Position numbers and translations under genes: made by a program
Shown here: positions 1 to 7,840 of the stretch, one piece after another
Layout of the letters: every line of letters begins with the position of its first letter
How positions within the stretch are numbered: the first letter of the stretch is position 1
From: Pelagibacterium montanilacus
GTDB lineage: Bacteria > Pseudomonadota > Alphaproteobacteria > Rhizobiales > Devosiaceae
Direction: 5' to 3'
NCBI RefSeq assembly: GCF_003992665.1
Contig: NZ_RZMX01000025.1
Location: forward strand, 124,001-188,000
Length of the DNA stretch: 64,000 nucleotides
The notes under the pieces: generated by a model
What the model was told of the DNA's origin: nothing
Database searches by the model: none
The model's input: the letters and a program-made list of their open reading frames with translations, nothing else

Positions 1-326
1 TCGTCGGAGCGGGTGAACCCGCCCATCTCGAGATTTTCGTGCACGGTCATCGAGGTGAAGACGTTGTGCTCCTGGGGCACGAAGCTCAGCCCCATGGGCA
101 CCAGCCGGTCCGCCTCGGCATTGGTGATGTCCCGGCCCCGGAAGGTGACGTGCCCCTCCTGGACTTTCAGGAGCCCGAAGATCGCCTTGAGCGTCGTGGA
201 CTTGCCGGCCCCGTTCGGCCCCACGATCACCCCGATATCGCTGGCTTCGATGGCGATGTTGACCCCCTTGAGGATCGGCGCGCCGCCATAGCCGGCGGTC
301 ACGTCGCGCAGCTCCACAAGGCTCAT
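1..326 (-). CDS. livF: Branched-chain amino acid ABC transporter, ATP-binding protein LivF-like (partial)
   Basis: Cut by the left window edge; only the first 108 codons are present. The protein starts MSLVELRDVTAGYGG and carries a Walker A motif GPNGAGKST and a Q-loop region FVPQEHNVF. The short A-loop spacing, Q-loop type and pairing with a LivG-like gene fit the second cytoplasmic ATPase of a branched-chain amino acid or amide uptake system, which would power import through LivH/LivM permeases. Its ATG overlaps the stop of the upstream ATPase gene (ATGA), so the two are translationally coupled. The substrate cannot be told from the ATPase; urea and amide relatives (UrtE type) are possible. 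Confidence 0.85.
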   Translation of the reverse strand, partial: MSLVELRDVTAGYGGAPILKGVNIAIEASDIGVIVGPNGAGKSTTLKAIFGLLKVQEGHVTFRGRDITNAEADRLVPMGLSFVPQEHNVFTSMTVHENLEMGGFTRSD

Positions 327-1108
327 GGGGTCACCTCCACCGCCGCGCCGAAATAGGCCTCGACGATCTCGGGATTGTTGCGCAGCTCTTCCATGCGGCC
401 CTTGGCGATCACCTCGCCCTGGGCCATCACGATCACCGGGTCGCACAGCCGGGCGATCAGGTCCATGTCGTGCTCGATGACAAAGAAGGTGTAGCCCAAT
501 TCGGTGTTCATCCGCTCGATATTGCCCGCCAGATCGTTGAGAAGCGTGCGGTTGACGCCCGCGGCCACCTCGTCGAGCAGCACCGCCTTGGCATCCACCA
601 TCATGGTGCGCCCCAGCTCGAGGAGCTTTTTCTGCCCGCCCGAGAGATTGCCCGCCAGCTCGTTCTTGACGTGGCCGAGCTTGAGGAAGTCGATCACGTC
701 GAGCGCTTTCTGGCGCACCTCGGCTTCGCGCGCCGCCACCACGCCGGGCTTGAACCAGATCTGGGCGAGACTTTCGCCCGGCTGGTCGGGCGGGACCATC
801 ATCAGGTTCTCGAGCGCGGTCATGTTGGAAAATTCGTGCGCGATCTGGAAGGTGCGCAAAAGGCCGCGGCCGAACAATTGGTGCGGCTTGAGCCCGGTGA
901 TATCCTGCCCGTCGAAGACGATCGTGCCCTCGCTGGGCGGGAAATTGCCCGCAACCATGTTGAAAAGCGTGGACTTGCCGGCCCCGTTCGGACCGATCAG
1001 CCCCGTGATCGAACCGCGCGCGACTTCCAGCGAGCAGTTCGATACCGCCGACAGCCCGCCGAAACGTTTTGAAACGTTGCGGACTTCGATAACCGCGTCG
1101 AAAGACAC
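323..1108 (-). CDS. livG: Branched-chain amino acid ABC transporter, ATP-binding protein LivG-like
   Basis: About 261 residues if translation starts at GTG 1108, giving an N terminus just ahead of VIEVRNVSKRFGG as usual in the family. In-frame ATG 1153 and TTG 1159 would add 15 to 17 residues. Walker A is GPNGAGKSTL, the ABC signature is LSGGQKK, the H-loop is FVIEHDMD, and the LivG-type insertion between Q-loop and signature is present. The Walker B segment reads LLDEVAAGVN, with Val where most ABC ATPases have Pro after the catalytic Glu. The gene overlaps livF by ATGA; permease and binding-protein genes are outside the window. Inferred role: energising amino-acid or amide import at the inner membrane. 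Confidence 0.88.
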   Translation of the reverse strand: MSFDAVIEVRNVSKRFGGLSAVSNCSLEVARGSITGLIGPNGAGKSTLFNMVAGNFPPSEGTIVFDGQDITGLKPHQLFGRGLLRTFQIAHEFSNMTALENLMMVPPDQPGESLAQIWFKPGVVAAREAEVRQKALDVIDFLKLGHVKNELAGNLSGGQKKLLELGRTMMVDAKAVLLDEVAAGVNRTLLNDLAGNIERMNTELGYTFFVIEHDMDLIARLCDPVIVMAQGEVIAKGRMEELRNNPEIVEAYFGAAVEVTP

Positions 1109-1209
1109 CGTTCCCCAAACCCCTTGGTCAGATAATGCCGTGTGGGCGCCCATGCCCAATTTTGCGGCATCTGTTCACATGCGCCGCGCATGGTCAACAA
1201 TTTGTGCGC

Positions 1210-1572
1210 TCAAAGCGCCGCGAGAACCGCTTCGGCCGTGGCCTTGTTGCACGCCAGCGGAATGTCATAGAGCGTGGCCAGACGCACCAGCGCCTTGATG
1301 TCCACATCATGGGGCATGGCCGACATCGGGTCGATCAGAAAGATCAGTGCGTCCAGTTGCCCCTCGCAGATCATCGAGCCCAGCTGCGCGTCCCCGCCCA
1401 GCGGCCCGCTCTTGAGGCAGGTGATCTCGAGCCCCGTACCCTGGGCGACCCGCGCGCCGGTCGTCCCGGTCCCCACCAGCGCGAACGCAGCCAGCCGGTC
1501 CCTGTGCGCCGTCGCGAACGCAACCATGGCGTCCTTCATGTCGTCATGGGCGACCAGCCCGATCCGCTTCAT
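1210..1572 (-). CDS. mgsA: Methylglyoxal synthase
   Basis: 120 residues, close to the bare catalytic domain and shorter than the 152-residue E. coli enzyme. It converts dihydroxyacetone phosphate to methylglyoxal and phosphate, a bypass of lower glycolysis. The family hallmark SGPLGGDAQ is at residues 55 to 63, with Asp61 matching the E. coli catalytic Asp71. A conserved MPHDVDIKAL follows near residue 86, including the active-site His. The phosphate-loop region VGTGTTG is at residues 33 to 39. A GGAGGG-like ribosome site precedes ATG 1572. It lies 31 bp downstream of cheY on the same strand, but no functional link to chemotaxis is implied. Confidence 0.93.
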   Translation of the reverse strand: MKRIGLVAHDDMKDAMVAFATAHRDRLAAFALVGTGTTGARVAQGTGLEITCLKSGPLGGDAQLGSMICEGQLDALIFLIDPMSAMPHDVDIKALVRLATLYDIPLACNKATAEAVLAAL

Positions 1573-1603
1573 TTTTGGCGCCCTCCCGTTCGGCGTCGTT
1601 CCC

Positions 1604-1993
1604 TCAGGAGAGCGCGCCGATCACCGCCTCGATGCGCCGCCGCATGGTGCCCGCGTCGAACGGCTTGATGATGTAATTGTTGACCCCGCACTCGATGGCT
1701 TCCTTGACCTGTTCCTTGTCGGACCGGCCGGTCGCCATGATGAAGGGGGTGTCCTTGGTGCGCGGATGCCTGCGCACGACCTTGAGGAGGGTCAGCCCGT
1801 CCACATCGTCCATGTTCCAGTCCGATATGATCAGGTCCACACTGGTTTTTTCGAGCTTGGTGAGCGCGTCGCGCCCGGACTTGGCCTCGATGATGTCCTT
1901 GAACCCGAGCTGGCCCAGAATGTACTTGCAGATTCCCCGCATGGACTGCTGGTCATCCACGATCATGACGCTGACGGCGCTGGCCTTGGGCAT
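1604..1993 (-). CDS. cheY: Single-domain chemotaxis response regulator CheY
   Basis: 129 residues from ATG 1993, which has a GGGGAG ribosome site 6 nt upstream; the longer open frame from 2044 has no such site. It is a bare receiver domain: acidic pair Asp13-Asp14, phospho-acceptor Asp58 in ISDWNMDD, the Thr of the MATGRSD segment, and the invariant Lys in IIKPFD. Phosphorylated by CheA, it would act on the flagellar motor or as a phosphate sink. It follows cheB on the same strand after a 79-bp gap, so it is the last gene of the cheD-cheR-cheB-cheY group. No other cheY is in the window, so which of the usual two rhizobial CheY types this is cannot be decided. Confidence 0.9.
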   Translation of the reverse strand: MPKASAVSVMIVDDQQSMRGICKYILGQLGFKDIIEAKSGRDALTKLEKTSVDLIISDWNMDDVDGLTLLKVVRRHPRTKDTPFIMATGRSDKEQVKEAIECGVNNYIIKPFDAGTMRRRIEAVIGALS

Positions 1994-2072
1994 GGGCACT
2001 CCCCAACAGAAAGACCCCGCCACACCGGGCGGGAAAGCCCTCAAAGACTATCGGGCAAGCGTTACCAATCCA

Positions 2073-3188
2073 TCAACCCTCGCCCCTGCGGGCGCCCTGA
2101 CCGGCCGCCATGCGCGCGGCCTGGCGGTCTCCGTGACCGCCCGCCTCCCGCCTGCCCAGGAGCCCGGAAATCAGCAGCCCGGCGATCTCCTCGATCGGGG
2201 CTTCGATCGCCACCGCACCGATTTCCGCCGCCGCCCGGGGCATGCCGTAGATCAGCGCCGACCCTTGGGCCTGGCCCACTGTATAGGCCCCCGCCGCGCG
2301 CATGCGCCCCAGCCCCTCGGCCCCGTCCCGGCCCATGCCCGTCAGGATCGCGCCCGCCGCCAGTGCTCCCACGACCTCTGCCACCGAGGCAAAGAGGATA
2401 TCGACGCTCGGCCGGTGACCAGAGCGCAGCTCGCCCCCCGCCACCCGGCATTTGAGCGCGCCCGAGCTGCGCTCGACCAGAAGATGCCGGTCGCCCGGCG
2501 CCACATAGGCATGGCCCGGCAAAAGCGCCATGCGATCCTCCGCCTCGTGGACCGTCAGCTCCACCAGCTCGTCGAGCCGCGCGGCGAACCGGGTCGTGAA
2601 CCCTGCCGGCATGTGCTGGGCGATCACCACCGGCGGGCTGTCGGCGGGCAGGCCCTCGAGCACCCGCCGGATGGCATCGACGCCCCCCGTCGAGGCCCCG
2701 AGCGCAATCAGCGTCCCCGGCGGGCACGGTGCCTTGAGGTTCAGGGGCGCGCGGGGCTGGGCCCGTGTGCGGGCGAGGGCGCGGCTGGAAACATCGGTGC
2801 GCGCGCCATCCCTGATTTTCTGGCGCAGGGTCTGGCCCATCGCCTCCCGGTCCCCGGGGCCCGCGCCCGCCGGCTTGGCGATGAAATCGACCGCTCCGAG
2901 CTCGAGCGCCACCATGGTTTCCCGCGCGCTGCGCGTGGTCAGCGAGGAGACCATCACCACCGGCATGGGCCGCAGCCGCATGATCTTTTCGAGAAACTCG
3001 AGCCCGTTCATGTTGGGCATTTCGATGTCGAGGGTCACGACGTCCGGATCGTGCGCCTTGATGGTTTCGCGCGCTTCGAGCGGATCGCGCGCCACGCCCA
3101 CCACCGCGATATCCCCGTCCTCTTCGATCAGCGTGGTGAGCACCCGCCGCATCAGCGCCGAATCGTCGACCACGACCACCTTGATCAT
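2073..3188 (-). CDS. cheB: Chemotaxis protein-glutamate methylesterase/deamidase CheB
   Basis: 371 residues in two domains. The N-terminal receiver has Asp8-Asp9, phospho-acceptor Asp54 in TLDIEMP, and Lys105 in AKPAG. The C-terminal CheB methylesterase has the catalytic triad visible as Ser166 (GASTGG), His192 (AQHMP) and an Asp in GMGRDGA near residue 287. It removes methyl groups from chemoreceptors, opposing CheR, and is activated by CheA phosphorylation. Its ATG overlaps the cheR stop (ATGA), showing tight coupling. After the triad the C-terminal tail is unusually Gly, Arg and Ala rich and may be unstructured. Confidence 0.95.
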   Translation of the reverse strand: MIKVVVVDDSALMRRVLTTLIEEDGDIAVVGVARDPLEARETIKAHDPDVVTLDIEMPNMNGLEFLEKIMRLRPMPVVMVSSLTTRSARETMVALELGAVDFIAKPAGAGPGDREAMGQTLRQKIRDGARTDVSSRALARTRAQPRAPLNLKAPCPPGTLIALGASTGGVDAIRRVLEGLPADSPPVVIAQHMPAGFTTRFAARLDELVELTVHEAEDRMALLPGHAYVAPGDRHLLVERSSGALKCRVAGGELRSGHRPSVDILFASVAEVVGALAAGAILTGMGRDGAEGLGRMRAAGAYTVGQAQGSALIYGMPRAAAEIGAVAIEAPIEEIAGLLISGLLGRREAGGHGDRQAARMAAGQGARRGEG

Positions 3189-4045
3189 GCCGCGCTCCGC
3201 GCGCCCGCGTGCCCGTTGCGCTGATAGGTCGTCTTGCCCACCAGCCTGAACGCGCGCGCCACCCCATGGAGCGTCTCGGAGTGCCCGATATAAAGATGCC
3301 CGTCATCGGTCAGCTTTGCGCCCATGCGCGCAAAGAGCCCGGTCTGGGTGGACTTGTCGAAATAGATCGCCACGTTCCGGCAAAAGATCGCGTCGAACGG
3401 CCCGGCGAACGGCCAGGGCTCCATCAGGTTGAGCTGCCGGAACACCACGATCTCCCGTGCCGCGGGGGGGATCGCGATCGTCCCGTCGCCCCGGGCGTCA
3501 AACAGCGCCCGGCGCGCGGGCGAAAGCCCGTCGAGCTCGCTCTCGGGATAGATCCCGCGCCCGGCCTTCTCCAGCACGTCGGTGTCCACGTCCGTGGCCA
3601 GTATCCTGAAATCCCAGTCGGCCAGCGAAGGCACCCCATCGAGAAGGCTCAGCGCGATCGTATAGGGCTCCTGCCCGGTCGAGCAGCCCGCCGACCAGAT
3701 GCGCAGGAGCGGACGCCCGCCCCTGCCGCGCCGCGCGGGGCGCGCCGCCAGGGCCTTCACCGTCGCCACCAGATGGTCGAAGTGATGATCCTCCCGGAAG
3801 AAACGGGTGAGATTGGTGGTGAGCGCATTGACGAAGATTTGGGCCTCCCCGGCCCCGCCCGGCCCGTCGAGATAATCGAGATAGGCCGCGAACCCGGACA
3901 GCCCCAGCCGCCGGATCCGGCCCGAGAGCCGGGAGATGACCAGCGTGCGCTTGGCGTCCGAGAGCGATATCCCCGCTGCCGCGCGCAGCCGCGCGCGCAC
4001 CCGGGCAAAGTCCGCATCGCTCAGCGCCATCTCGCCCGTCTTCAT
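3185..4045 (-). CDS. cheR: Chemotaxis protein methyltransferase CheR
   Basis: 286 residues. The N-terminal helical CheR domain (about residues 5 to 75) is followed by a SAM-dependent methyltransferase domain with the binding loop RIWSAGCSTGQEPYTIA, the classic CheR motif, and the later FDAIFCRNVAIYF segment. It methylates receptor glutamates with S-adenosylmethionine for adaptation. The start codon overlaps the cheD stop (ATGA) and its stop overlaps the cheB start (ATGA), so cheD-cheR-cheB is one transcript. A second Met six codons in is an alternative start. Confidence 0.95.
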   Translation of the reverse strand: MKTGEMALSDADFARVRARLRAAAGISLSDAKRTLVISRLSGRIRRLGLSGFAAYLDYLDGPGGAGEAQIFVNALTTNLTRFFREDHHFDHLVATVKALAARPARRGRGGRPLLRIWSAGCSTGQEPYTIALSLLDGVPSLADWDFRILATDVDTDVLEKAGRGIYPESELDGLSPARRALFDARGDGTIAIPPAAREIVVFRQLNLMEPWPFAGPFDAIFCRNVAIYFDKSTQTGLFARMGAKLTDDGHLYIGHSETLHGVARAFRLVGKTTYQRNGHAGARSAA

Positions 4046-4632
4046 CGTGTCCCTCTCGTCCCCATGGTCCCCGTCCCATGCCCGTCATCCGCCCGCACGC
4101 GCCCCGCCTCGGCTATTTCCCGATGCGCCAGCCTGTCGCTGGCATCGGCCCGCAACCGCCGCACGAAGACCCGCCCGCTCGCCGGATGATAGAGAATGCG
4201 CCGGGCCACAGCCCCGCCCAGATCCTCGCCCGCGATGGCGAACCCCTCGCGGAAAAGGAACTGCCGGGCACAGGCGATGTTCTGGGCCCCGATATCGGCC
4301 AGCGCCTCGTGGACGCTGCCCCCGCCGAAGAGCTTGATCTCGAGCGCCGCGCGCCGCCCCGTCCCCTGCGCGAGGACCATGGCAATAAGCTCGGCCATGG
4401 CCACGTCCCCATAGCGCGCCGAAGCGGGCCCATCGGCGCGCATCCGGCCCGGTCCGGCCAGAAGAAAATGGTTCACGCCCCCCACCCGTGCGTCCACGTC
4501 CCGCACGCAGGCGGCAACGCACGAGCCCAGGACCGTGGAATAGGTCAGCTCGGGATCGGCAGTGACGAGGCACTCGCCCTGGACGACCTGCCGGACCGTG
4601 CCCGACGCCAGGTCGATGGGCGGTGCGGCCAC
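4042..4632 (-). CDS. cheD: Chemoreceptor glutamine deamidase CheD
   Basis: About 196 residues from GTG 4632; no ATG is available in this stretch and a TTG a few codons upstream is the alternative, so the start is uncertain. The CheD signature is plain: TVLGSCVAACVRD carries the catalytic Cys and GGVNHFLL the catalytic His. KLFGGG and GRVFVRRL follow. CheD deamidates receptor glutamines and in some species modulates CheC-type phosphatases. It is the first gene of cheD-cheR-cheB-cheY, overlapping cheR by ATGA. The order cheD-R-B differs from many rhizobial operons, where cheD comes last. Confidence 0.9.
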   Translation of the reverse strand: MAAPPIDLASGTVRQVVQGECLVTADPELTYSTVLGSCVAACVRDVDARVGGVNHFLLAGPGRMRADGPASARYGDVAMAELIAMVLAQGTGRRAALEIKLFGGGSVHEALADIGAQNIACARQFLFREGFAIAGEDLGGAVARRILYHPASGRVFVRRLRADASDRLAHREIAEAGRVRADDGHGTGTMGTRGTR

Positions 4633-4866
4633 CGTCCCGCGCAAGGTTCGTTGGTGATCGGGCTTGCCACGCAAGGCAGACGCTCTCCCCGGCCATCCGG
4701 CCTCGTGCGGGGCCGCAGCGCCCGGCCCCAGCGGGCCGGCATCAGGGCCGGACCATAGCGCGCCAAACCTTATCGGTTCGCTAACCGGCCCGGACGGGGG
4801 CGTGCGGGCTTGACCGCGGGAGCCCGGTGTGGTGCTGACGGGCGCACGCATCCTGATCCGGGCTCC

Positions 4867-6006
4867 ATGATGGCCAATCTCCTGATCCCCGCTGGCGCCC
4901 TGGATATCCCCGCGCCCTTGCCCGCCCGCATCCCGCGGGCCCCGCGCCGGCCCCGGCCCGAGAGCTTCATGGCCGCCTTCGAGGACCGCATCCTCGTCTA
5001 TGACTGCTTCCGGAACGCCGATGGCGACGGGGTGGTGATGGTCTGCCCCCCGCCCCTCAATCTCGGGCCGATGTTTGCCCGGGCCCGGTTCGCGGCCGGC
5101 GGACGGCGACTTTGGGCCCACACGGTCACCGGCCCCTCGGTCACCCTCGTCACCCTGCCGCGTGTGCCCTCCTCGGCCAGCTCCATCGCCATGACTCTTG
5201 GCGGGATGTCCCTTGAAATCCCGATCGCCGAGAACCATTCCGCAGCGCTCGAGGACAGGCGTGTGCTCTTTACCATGAACAAGGACAACGACCCGGACTG
5301 GATCGCCGACTGGGCGGCCTTCCACCAGCACCATCACGGGGCCGACGCGGTGATCGTCATCGACAACGGCTCGACCCGCTACCCCGCCGCGCGCGTGCTC
5401 GAGCGGCTCGAGGCGGTTCCCGGCTTTGCCCACCGCATCGTTCTGGACTGGCCCTACCGCTACGGCGCCCACGATCCGGCGGTGACCCTGCGCCCGTACT
5501 GGTCCCATTTCGTCCAGAACGCGGCCATGAGCGTGGTGCTGCGCCGCTTTGCCGCCCGCGCCAGGGGCCTGCTCAATCTCGATATCGACGAACTCGCCGC
5601 CCGCCCCGCCGACGGCACCACCATTTTCGAGACCTGCGAGACCAGCCACGCCGGTCTGGTCGTGATGCGCGGGGTCTGGATCGAGCCCGAAGGCGCGTCC
5701 GATACCCCCCGCCACGCCGATTTCACCCGCCGGGCCGCCGATCCGCGCGCCGCGCGCTGCGCCCAGCGCAAATGGGTGCTCGACCCGCGCCGCGACTGGG
5801 TGCGCAACCGGCGCGTTTTGCCCCATGTCCACTGGATCGAGAACCGCCCGCCCCGGTCCAAGACCATGCGCGAGGACCTGTTCTACTGGCACTTCAAGGG
5901 CATCAACACCCGCTGGAAGGACGACCGCGCCACATCGGCAGGCATTCCCACCCGGCCCGACGCGGCCCTTCTCTCCCTGTACCGTTCGATCGGCTGGATC
6001 CCATGA
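4867..6006 (+). CDS. Glycosyltransferase-like protein (family 2/92 type)
   Basis: About 379 residues from ATG 4867; ATG 4870 and TTG 4810 are alternatives. The first 130 residues are not recognisable. The core begins MNKDNDPDWIADWAAFHQ and continues VIVIDNGS, the nucleotide-sugar binding strand of GT-A folds. LNLDIDEL serves as a DxD-type metal site and HWIENR and YWHFKGIN are near the C terminus, all resembling proteins annotated as glycosyltransferase family 92 or family 2. It is cytoplasmic by appearance and probably acts on a surface polysaccharide. Its stop overlaps the start of the ligase-like gene (ATGA). The pair sits on the opposite strand inside the chemotaxis cluster. Acceptor and donor are unknown. 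Confidence 0.7.
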   Translation: MMANLLIPAGALDIPAPLPARIPRAPRRPRPESFMAAFEDRILVYDCFRNADGDGVVMVCPPPLNLGPMFARARFAAGGRRLWAHTVTGPSVTLVTLPRVPSSASSIAMTLGGMSLEIPIAENHSAALEDRRVLFTMNKDNDPDWIADWAAFHQHHHGADAVIVIDNGSTRYPAARVLERLEAVPGFAHRIVLDWPYRYGAHDPAVTLRPYWSHFVQNAAMSVVLRRFAARARGLLNLDIDELAARPADGTTIFETCETSHAGLVVMRGVWIEPEGASDTPRHADFTRRAADPRAARCAQRKWVLDPRRDWVRNRRVLPHVHWIENRPPRSKTMREDLFYWHFKGINTRWKDDRATSAGIPTRPDAALLSLYRSIGWIP

Positions 6007-7232
6007 CCCCACCCTCGAGACCCCGCGTCGCGCACGCCACGGGCCTTGCCATCTTTGCCATGGCGCTCCCGCTGGCCCCCCTTTTCGGGTTTCTCGCCAA
6101 CTATCTCATCTTGCTGCTTGCCCTTCTGGCGATGGGCTTTGTCGACTGGAAGGCGCTCTGGCCGGACCGGGCGGCGCGCACGCTCACACTCGGGTTCGGG
6201 GCGGTCTTTGGACTTCTGGCGGTCGCCCGCGTCGGAGCGGCGGCCAGTCCCTCCGATATCGGCGGCATCGTCAATTTCCTGCCCTTCATCCTCCTCGCCC
6301 CGCTTTTGCTCACCCTTTCGCGCCTCGCGGGGGAGGAGGGCGCCCGGACCCTGGGGCTCGCCGCGCTCGCCGGCACGGCGCTGGCGGCCTCAATCGCGCT
6401 GGTCGACGGGCTGGTGCTGGGGGCCGAGCGGGCGGGCTATCTGGTCTCGGACCCCATTCGCCTCTCCCACACCGCGGTGCTGTTCGCCGGGATCGCCGTG
6501 GTCTCCTACCCCCACCAGCGCGGATCCTGGCGCTGGCTGGTCTTTGCCGGGATCGGCCTTGCCGCGCTCACCGCGACCCTCGCGGGCGCACGCACCGCCA
6601 TTGTTGCGCTCATCGCGCTGACGATCATCGCCGGCGCGCTCGTCGTGCCCCGGCGGCGGCTCGGGATCGCCCTGCTCGCGCTGATCGGGGCCGGTGCGGC
6701 ACTGACGCTTGTCGCGATCCTTGTCGATGCCGAACGGATCGAACAGCTCCCGCGCCTCCTCGCTGCCATCCTCTCGGGCGAGGCCATCGGCGACGAGAGT
6801 GTGCGGATCCGGCTCGCGCTCTACCGCGCCGCCCTCGCGATCATTCCCGAGGCCCCGCTCTTTGGCCACGGGCGGGCGGTGATGGATGCCGCGCTCGCCC
6901 ATTACACTGAGGATCTGGAGATCTTCCACTCCCTCACCCATCTGCACAACGATGCCCTGCAGCTCTCCGCCAGTGCTGGGATCCTGGGCGCACTGGCCTA
7001 TATCGTTGCCCTCGCCACTCCGATCGCGGCGGTGCTGGCCAGCGGCAAAGACCCGCAAAAAGGCTTCCGCCTCCGCTTCGCCCTCGTGCTGGTCGCCGGC
7101 TATGGGATCATGGGCCTGCCCGATACCATGATCGCGTTCGAATTGCACATGACCCTCTACGTGGCCCTCAGCGCCATCCTCGTCGCCGTCCCCCGCCCGG
7201 CCAGAACCCCGGAAAACGCGCGGGGGCACTAG
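6003..7232 (+). CDS. O-antigen ligase / polymerase-like membrane protein
   Basis: 409 residues with ten or more hydrophobic segments. A long periplasmic stretch before the last segments contains SVRIRLALYRAAL and SLTHLHNDALQLSASAG, the pattern of the Wzy/WaaL O-antigen ligase family, whose loop His and Arg are functionally important. Such proteins join undecaprenyl-linked glycans to lipid A core or polymerise them. The start overlaps the glycosyltransferase stop (ATGA), supporting a joint role in cell-surface polysaccharide synthesis. The stop codon TAG is partly supplied by the dispersed repeat that begins at 7231. Ligase versus polymerase cannot be decided from sequence. Confidence 0.78.
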   Translation: MTPPSRPRVAHATGLAIFAMALPLAPLFGFLANYLILLLALLAMGFVDWKALWPDRAARTLTLGFGAVFGLLAVARVGAAASPSDIGGIVNFLPFILLAPLLLTLSRLAGEEGARTLGLAALAGTALAASIALVDGLVLGAERAGYLVSDPIRLSHTAVLFAGIAVVSYPHQRGSWRWLVFAGIGLAALTATLAGARTAIVALIALTIIAGALVVPRRRLGIALLALIGAGAALTLVAILVDAERIEQLPRLLAAILSGEAIGDESVRIRLALYRAALAIIPEAPLFGHGRAVMDAALAHYTEDLEIFHSLTHLHNDALQLSASAGILGALAYIVALATPIAAVLASGKDPQKGFRLRFALVLVAGYGIMGLPDTMIAFELHMTLYVALSAILVAVPRPARTPENARGH

Positions 7233-7336
7233 AGCGTTTCCAAGAAAAGTGGAAACACTTTTCCGGTTCGGAAACGCGACAAATCAAAGACTTAGAGCTC
7301 CTGTTCTGATTCAATCAGAACAGGCTATGCTCTAGG
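7231..7336. repeat. Dispersed composite palindrome, full-length copy 1
   Basis: A 106-bp element in two parts. The first is an arm pair GCGTTTCC / GGAAACGC enclosing AAAAGTGG and CACTTTTCC. The second is a hairpin with arms CCTGTTCTGA and TCAGAACAGG around TTCAA. Outer ends AGAGC and GCTCT are complementary and are flanked on both sides by CTAG. It lies between two convergent genes and its ends supply the TAG stop codons of both (ligase-like gene at 7230-7232, cheW at 7332-7334). Confidence 0.9.
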
Positions 7337-7820
7337 CGGCCGCCGAAGCGGTCGATGTCACCGCCTCGAGGTCGATCAGCCCCACCATGCGGTCGTTGTG
7401 GGTGACGATGCCGCAGAGCAGTTCGGTGTCGGTGCTGTTGCCTTCGGGTACGGCATGGACGGCGCTGCGCGGCACGGTCACGATATCGCTCACCGCATCG
7501 ACCAGCAGCCCCACCCATTTGCTCCCCACGCTGAGCACGACCACCACATGGGTGCGCGTGGGCTCGGTCCTGCCGTCCCCGAACCGGGCCCGCAGATCGA
7601 AGATCGGCACGATGGTGCCGCGCAGATTGATCACCCCTCGCACATACTCGCGCGTATTGGGCAGAGGCGTCGCCCCGTTCCAGGCGCGGATTTCGCGCAC
7701 CGTGGTGATCTCGACCCCATAGGTCTGCTCGTCCACCGAGAACGCGATCAGCTGCAGCGCGTCCTGTGGGGCGATGGCCGTTTCCTCGGCCCCGTCCTCG
7801 CGAAAGTCCAGCACGTCCAT
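7332..7820 (-). CDS. cheW: Chemotaxis coupling protein CheW
   Basis: 162 residues from ATG 7820, with AAGGAG 8 nt upstream. The CheW fold is clear: LIAFSVDEQTYGVEI, the strand-loop VREIRAWNGATPLPN, YVRGVINLRGTIVPIFDLR (the most conserved CheW block), and GLLVDAVSDI. It tethers CheA to chemoreceptors at the inner membrane. It follows cheA by 20 bp and forms STAS-cheA-cheW. The stop codon comes from the repeat at 7231-7336. The rest of the che operon (cheD-cheR-cheB-cheY) resumes 2.7 kb further on the same strand, beyond the two plus-strand surface-polysaccharide genes. Confidence 0.94.
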   Translation of the reverse strand: MDVLDFREDGAEETAIAPQDALQLIAFSVDEQTYGVEITTVREIRAWNGATPLPNTREYVRGVINLRGTIVPIFDLRARFGDGRTEPTRTHVVVVLSVGSKWVGLLVDAVSDIVTVPRSAVHAVPEGNSTDTELLCGIVTHNDRMVGLIDLEAVTSTASAAA

Positions 7821-7840
7821 ATCGATTGCTCCTTGTGCGC

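Noticed and set aside
4042-6012. 656-codon minus-strand open frame across cheD and the glycosyltransferase gene
   Set aside because: Only the last 196 codons (cheD) resemble a protein; the upstream part is the shadow of the plus-strand gene.
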